Assembly (NCBI RefSeq): GCF_051388935.1
Contig: NZ_JBPKBI010000016.1
Coordinates: forward strand, 93,165-157,164
Direction of reading: 5' to 3'
Source: Yinghuangia sp035454725
GTDB taxonomy: Bacteria; Actinomycetota; Actinomycetes; Streptomycetales; Streptomycetaceae
Length of the DNA stretch: 64,000 nt
Shown here: positions 59,934 to 64,000 of the stretch, piece by piece
Numbering within the stretch: position 1 is the stretch's first letter
Layout of the letters: every line of letters begins with the position of its first letter
Notes under the pieces: generated by a model
The model's input: only the letters and a program-made list of their open reading frames with translations
What the model was told of the DNA's origin: nothing
Databases searched by the model: none
Program-made: the position numbers and the translations under genes

Positions 59934-60855
59934 ATGACCTTCACCACCGCACCGATCACCCCGACCACCGGCATCGAGTACACCGGCCTGCACGGCGCCG
60001 ACCTGGTCGACCCCGCTGTCGCCCGAGACCTGAAAGCCGCTCTCGACACCCACGGTGTCGTGGTCTGCCGCGAGGCCAACATCGACGACGCCGGGCTCGT
60101 CGCCCTCAGCCGCATGCTCGGCGAGGTCGTCGTCGCCCCCATCGGCGGCGACGCCACCCACCCCGAGATCTCCGCGGTCAGCCTCGACCCCTCCAAAAGC
60201 GACCTGGCCGCCTACCGCCGCAGCACCTTCTACTGGCACATCGACGGCACCAACGACGCCATCCCCCAAAAAGCCACCCTGCTCACCGCCCGCGAAGTCG
60301 CCGACGACGGCGGCGACACCGAGTTCGCCAACACCTACGCCGCCTACGACGCCCTCCCCGACGACGAGAAGGAACGCATCGCCGCGCTGCGGGTCGTGCA
60401 CAGCTTCAAGGCGTCCCAACTGCTGGTGACCCCCGACCCCACCCCCAAGGAAATCGCCGCCTGGGAACGCATCCCCGCCCGCGAACACCCCCTGGTGTGG
60501 ACCCGCAGCACCGGCCGCAAATCCCTCCTCGTCGGCGCCACCACCGACCACATCGTCGGCATGCCCGCCGACGAAAGCCGCGCCCTCCTCGACCACTACC
60601 TCGACTGGGCCACCCAGCCGCGCTTCACCGTGCGCCACGCCTGGCGCCGCGGCGACCTCGTCATCTGGGACAACACCGGCATGCTCCACCGCGCCCTGCC
60701 CTANGCCGCGCTTCACCGTGCGCCACGCCTGGCGCCGCGGCGACCTCGTCATCTGGGACAACACCGGCATGCTCCACCGCGCCCTGCCCTACCAGCCCAC
60801 CTCCCGCCGCCTCATGCACCGCACCACCCTCATCGGCGAAGAAGCCGTCGCCTGA
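59934..60855 (+). CDS. TauD/TfdA-family dioxygenase, interrupted by an assembly join
   Basis: From ATG 59934, with GAGGAG upstream, the protein reads as a 2-oxoglutarate/Fe(II) dioxygenase: GLHGADLVDPAVARDLKAAL, FYWHIDGTNDAIPQKATLLT with H-x-D, and WDNTGMLHRALPY with the distal histidine. The reading frame breaks at an N (60704) followed by an 87-base duplicate. Removing one copy plus the N (88 bases) restores an intact gene of 277 residues ending RRLMHRTTLIGEEAVA at TGA 60853-60855. The enzyme probably hydroxylates a small acid in the same pathway as the CMD and SDR genes. Confidence 0.88.
60617..60791. repeat. 87-base direct duplication around an N (assembly artefact)
   Basis: 60617-60703 is repeated exactly at 60705-60791, separated by one undetermined base at 60704. 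The copies fall inside the TauD gene and destroy its frame. Overlap of two contig ends is the simplest explanation. Confidence 0.9.
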
Positions 60856-60991
60856 ATCCCTGCGTCCGGCTGCCTGCCACGCGACGCCGTGCAACGCGCT
60901 TTCTCCGGATGGCCGGTTCGAGCCAGGCCCTGGCATGAGACCTGCCGGGTGGCCGACTTCGCCCCGGACAGCCGACCTTGCCCAAGGCGTC

Positions 60992-61025
60992 AAGGAAACC
61001 GCCCGTCGGTTACGGGCGGTTCCTT
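60992..61025 (+). terminator. Terminator after the TauD gene
   Basis: AAGGAAACCGCCCGT pairs with ACGGGCGGTTCCTTT around CGGTT with one bulged A. It is followed by TTGACC and lies about 137 bases past the stop codon. Confidence 0.75.
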
Positions 61026-61820
61026 TGACCGCCGGAACTGCGGCACCCCACGGCACAGCCATCCCCGAAGCAGGGCGCAGCGCGGTACCTGTGCGCCACA
61101 AGACCGTGCCGTACGCCGACCTTCGACAAGAAGGTTCCCTGCCGGCGCCCGCGCCGAGGTTGTGTGGGCGCGGGCACGCTGAACTGCTCGTCGTCGGCCG
61201 GGGACCACCGATCTCGCCATTCCCGTCCGGCAGTTGTTCGGAGACCCAGGCACAGGGGCACCCCGCGAGCCGCAGCCTTCTCCGCCGCTGCCTCACCCAG
61301 GACGGAGCCGGCGATGAGTTGAGTGGTCGGCGCGTGGGTCCGGGCGGGCGCGTGCGTTGGACCCCTGGCGTGTCACACGGCCGGATAGCCGTCTTCGAGG
61401 TACACCGAACCGCGCTGCGGCTCCGCGCCCGCGCACTTTCCCACGACGTACTGCGGGAGGCGGTACTCGGCTGATGGGATTCGGTCGTCATCGGACGGCT
61501 GAACGGCAGGTCAAAGCCCCCACACCGGGCGACGAAGCCTTGGTGGCCGTCGACCTGGAACTTCACCGGCTCACCACGGGTTGCCCCGCACCGCCGACCC
61601 CGGGTCGATCGGGGCGATGATCCCGCCGCCCGCCGCCCGCCGCCCGCCGCCGGGTTCGCGTAGCCGGCCTGCCCCAGGTTCGACGCCAGGCGGCCCCCAG
61701 CCGGGGACCGGCGTAGCGTGGACGCTAGGGCGTCCCCGATGGTGCCGTGCGCAGAGCGGGTTGTCTCGGCGGTGCCGGCAGCGGCGGGCGTGCTGCGGCA
61801 GACCTCTCGGGAGGTGTCCG
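61026..61820. other. Long intergenic region without an identified gene
   Basis: Nearly 800 bases hold no frame I trust. Features are a GC hairpin near 61146-61178 (CGCCCGCGC with GGCGCGGGC) and CCGCCCG heptamer repeats at 61622-61653. Upstream of the phosphatase start, GGGAGG marks its ribosome site. Confidence 0.35.
61622..61653. repeat. CCGCCCG heptamer tandem repeat
   Basis: Four to five copies of a 7-base CCGCCCG unit occur in a row, 170 bases before the phosphatase start codon. Confidence 0.7.
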
Positions 61821-63938
61821 GTGACCGGCGCAGGGCGGTTCCGGGGTGAGCGGGGGCTGGACGCGTCGCTGATGGAGGCGATGCACCGCACCGGCGCGGC
61901 CATGGGCGGCGTGTACCTCCTGGTCCCGGGGCAGGCCGTGCTGCGGCAGGCGGTGTTGCGCGGCATGCCGGACGAGTTTGTGTCCATGTGGACGAACATC
62001 CCGCTCTCGTCCGCGCTCCCGGTCGCCGACGCGGTCCGTGACAACCGTCTGGTGTGGGTGAGCGGCCAGGAGGACATGGCCCGCAGGTACCCGCGGGTGA
62101 CCCTCGTGCTCCCGTATCCCTTCTCGGCCGCGGCGGCGCCGTTGACCGACGGCGGAGACCGCCTGGGAGGCCTGTTCCTGATCTGGGCGCCCGAGCACAG
62201 CCACCACCTTGCCCGCCGCGAACGCGCGCGGATCGCGTCGGTGTGCCGCCGCATGGCGGACGTCATCAAGGACGCCGGGCAGCCCGGCCCCCCGGACCTC
62301 GTCCCCAGGCGTCCCCGCGTGTTGCCCGGTCCCGCGCCGATGAGGCCGGCGTCGGCCGCCGACTTCGTCGAGAACCTGCCGGGCGGTTGCTGCATGCTCG
62401 ACCTGGAAGGACGCATGACCTTCGTCGACGCCGCGGGAGCCGCGCTGCTGGGCCGCGACCGCGCCGACCTCGTCGGAGTACGGCCCTGGCACGCGCTGCC
62501 CTGGCTGGACGACCCCGTCTACGAGGACCGCTACCGCGCCGCTGTCATGAGTCGCGAGCCGGTCTCCATGACCGCGTTCCGCCCGCCCGACCACTGGCTG
62601 CGGTTCGACCTGTATCCGGGCGGCGCGGGCATCAGCGTCCGTATCCACCGCGAGGAAGGCAGCGGACCGGACACGACCCCGCCCCCCGGCCGGAAAACGG
62701 GCGCCGGCACCCCTCCGGGCGCCGGGCAGGCCTACCGGCTGGTGCACTTCGCCGCCGTGCTGACCGAGGCGGTCAGCGTCGACGACGTCGTCGCACGCGT
62801 CGCCGACGAAGTCCTGCCGGCCTTCCACGCCCAAGGCGTGGCCATCGTGGCCTTCGAGTCGGGGCGCCTGCGTGTCCTCGGCCACCGCGGCTACCCGCCC
62901 GGGGCCGTCGACAGCTTCGACGGCACGCCGCTGGACGCCATCCCGTCCGCCGCCTTGCGGATTTTCACCAGCGCCGTCCCGACGTTTTTCGCGTCCGCCC
63001 AGGAGATGCAGCGCGTCTACCCCGACCTGCCGGCCCACGCCCGCAGCCCCCAGGCCCGGGCCGTGCTGCCCCTCATCGTCTCCGGCCGCCCCATCGGCGC
63101 CTGCATGCTCGCCTACGACCGGCCCCACACCTTCGAGGTCGCGGAACGCTCCGTCCTGACCGCCCTCGCCGGCGTCCTCGCCCAGGCACTCGACCGGGCC
63201 CGCCTGTTCGACGCCAAACACCAGATCGCCCACGGACTGCAACAGGCACTCCTGCCCCGTGCCCTGCCCGACGTCCCCGGGCTGCGCGTCCACGCCCGCT
63301 ATCTCCCCGCCACCGAACGCATGGACATCGGCGGCGACTTCTACGACCTGATCGGCCTCGGCCCGGCCGGTGCCGGCGCCCTCATCGGTGACGTCCAAGG
63401 CCACAACATCGCCGCCGCCGCCCTCATGGGCCAGGTCCGCACCGCCATCCACGCCCACGCCGCCGCGGGATCCCCTCCCGACGACGTCCTGGCCCGCACC
63501 AACCGGCTCCTCACCGACCTCGGCACGAACCTGTTCACCACCTGCCTGCATGTCCACCTGGACCCCGCCACCGGCCGCGCCCGGCTCGCCAACGCAGGCC
63601 ACCCCCCACCGATCCTGTGTCTGCCCGGCCGGACAGCAGCCAGCGTCCTCGACGTCACCCCGGGACCGCCCCTCGGCATCGACCCGGACGCCGCCTACCC
63701 GGTCACCGACACCATCCTCCCGCCGCACGCGATCCTGCTGCTCTACACCGACGGCCTGGTCGAAACCCCCGACACCGACCTCGACCATGCCATCAGCGCC
63801 CTCGCCCGCTCTCTGCCCCACACCGGCCGCCCGGCCCTCGAACACCTCGCCGACACCGCCCTGACCCACCCCGCCACCGGCCGCCGAACCGACGACACCG
63901 CCCTCCTGCTCCTCCAACTCCTCCCACCCACCGACTGA
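61821..63938 (+). CDS. GAF-PAS-GAF-SpoIIE phosphatase (PP2C type)
   Basis: The protein has 705 residues from GTG 61821, with GGGAGG upstream. An N-terminal GAF-like domain (about 10-150; MEAMHRTGAAMGGVYLLVPG) is followed by a PAS domain (about 175-275; FVENLPGGCCMLDLEGRMTF-VDAAGAALLG), a second GAF (about 300-465; FAAVLTEAVSVDDVVARVAD) and the SpoIIE phosphatase (about 485-705; MDIGGDFYDLIGLG, GDVQGHNIAAAALMGQ, NAGHPPPIL, LLLYTDGLVETPD and TDDTALLLLQ). It probably dephosphorylates anti-anti-sigma factors in response to light, redox or small-molecule signals. It is not next to a partner gene here. Confidence 0.92.
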   Translation: MTGAGRFRGERGLDASLMEAMHRTGAAMGGVYLLVPGQAVLRQAVLRGMPDEFVSMWTNIPLSSALPVADAVRDNRLVWVSGQEDMARRYPRVTLVLPYPFSAAAAPLTDGGDRLGGLFLIWAPEHSHHLARRERARIASVCRRMADVIKDAGQPGPPDLVPRRPRVLPGPAPMRPASAADFVENLPGGCCMLDLEGRMTFVDAAGAALLGRDRADLVGVRPWHALPWLDDPVYEDRYRAAVMSREPVSMTAFRPPDHWLRFDLYPGGAGISVRIHREEGSGPDTTPPPGRKTGAGTPPGAGQAYRLVHFAAVLTEAVSVDDVVARVADEVLPAFHAQGVAIVAFESGRLRVLGHRGYPPGAVDSFDGTPLDAIPSAALRIFTSAVPTFFASAQEMQRVYPDLPAHARSPQARAVLPLIVSGRPIGACMLAYDRPHTFEVAERSVLTALAGVLAQALDRARLFDAKHQIAHGLQQALLPRALPDVPGLRVHARYLPATERMDIGGDFYDLIGLGPAGAGALIGDVQGHNIAAAALMGQVRTAIHAHAAAGSPPDDVLARTNRLLTDLGTNLFTTCLHVHLDPATGRARLANAGHPPPILCLPGRTAASVLDVTPGPPLGIDPDAAYPVTDTILPPHAILLLYTDGLVETPDTDLDHAISALARSLPHTGRPALEHLADTALTHPATGRRTDDTALLLLQLLPPTD

Positions 63939-64000
63939 CTGTGAGGATGTGGATGGCGCCGCTCGGGGGTCTGACTCTCCGACTGACTGACGCTTCGGCT

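Noticed and set aside
60661..61566. Long minus-strand open frame across the TauD end and the following gap
   Set aside because: It depends on the duplicated sequence and the N, and is serine/arginine/proline-rich; no domain seen.
1..64000. Search for tRNA/rRNA genes, CRISPR arrays and complete insertion sequences
   Set aside because: No cloverleaf-like segment, no regularly spaced repeats and no transposase motif were recognised by eye; a tRNAscan/ISfinder run would be decisive.

Overview
This 64 kb window is visibly very GC-rich, with strong G/C preference at third codon positions, frequent GTG starts and many divergent regulator-target pairs. Its families are typical of a filamentous actinomycete: an AfsR/SARP-type regulator, SpoIIE-type PP2C phosphatases, Methyltransf_19-type (DUF574) methyltransferases, LGFP repeats, GPP34, maleylpyruvate isomerase/mycothiol-type and LLM F420-type enzymes. 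A Streptomyces-like member of the Streptomycetales is the best inference; I cannot name the species. I see no rRNA or tRNA gene, no CRISPR array and no intact insertion sequence. An N with an 87-base duplication around 60704 marks a probable assembly join.

Layout. 1-8.6 kb: the start of a poxB-like gene (runs off the left edge), a PKD-containing hydrolase with a TetR regulator, a quinone-oxidoreductase-like MDR gene facing an ArsR-like regulator, an LLM monooxygenase-DUF1330 operon, and an NmrA-like reductase facing an Rrf2 regulator across two palindromic operators. 9-17.5 kb: a methyltransferase, a 945-residue SARP-NB-ARC regulator, a formate/nitrite-type channel facing cyanase (cynS), DUF488, a YihY/BrkB membrane protein and a small tectonin-like protein. 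17.6-23.9 kb: a SnoaL-like protein, then the most unusual locus: a uracil-DNA-glycosylase-like domain fused to an arginine-type ADP-ribosyltransferase, facing a macro-domain protein. An orphan branched-chain-type substrate-binding lipoprotein and an IclR regulator follow. 24-36.4 kb: accessory enzymes with their own regulators (SpoIIE phosphatase, second methyltransferase, MarR-amidohydrolase, EF-hand, EEP nuclease/phosphatase, I36 inhibitor, SMI1/KNR4, TetR-MDR with three operators, VOC). 36.5-47.9 kb: GH3 glycosidase, NUDIX, AhpD-like protein, CoA-transferase, a frameshifted LGFP protein, a lipoprotein and a PadR-controlled membrane cluster. 48-64 kb: a REC-glutaredoxin/thioredoxin-reductase-like protein coupled to a cNMP-binding histidine kinase, a beta-helix protein, GPP34, DUF1963, a LysR/beta-lactamase/penicillin-binding-protein cluster, a decayed SDR followed by carboxymuconolactone-decarboxylase-like and TauD genes, and a PAS-GAF-SpoIIE phosphatase.

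How the genes work together. Most units are a local regulator plus one or two oxidoreductases or transporters, and several have clear operator palindromes (Rrf2, TetR, PadR, MarR, ArsR). The outstanding candidate for an undescribed system is the UDG-ART/macro pair at 18.3-20.9 kb. It combines a DNA-base-recognition fold, an ADP-ribose writer and a putative ADP-ribose eraser, as in DNA-targeting ADP-ribosylation toxin-antitoxin or defence modules. Scattered gene relics (MFS, TetR, SDR, LGFP) indicate an accessory, actively eroding region.
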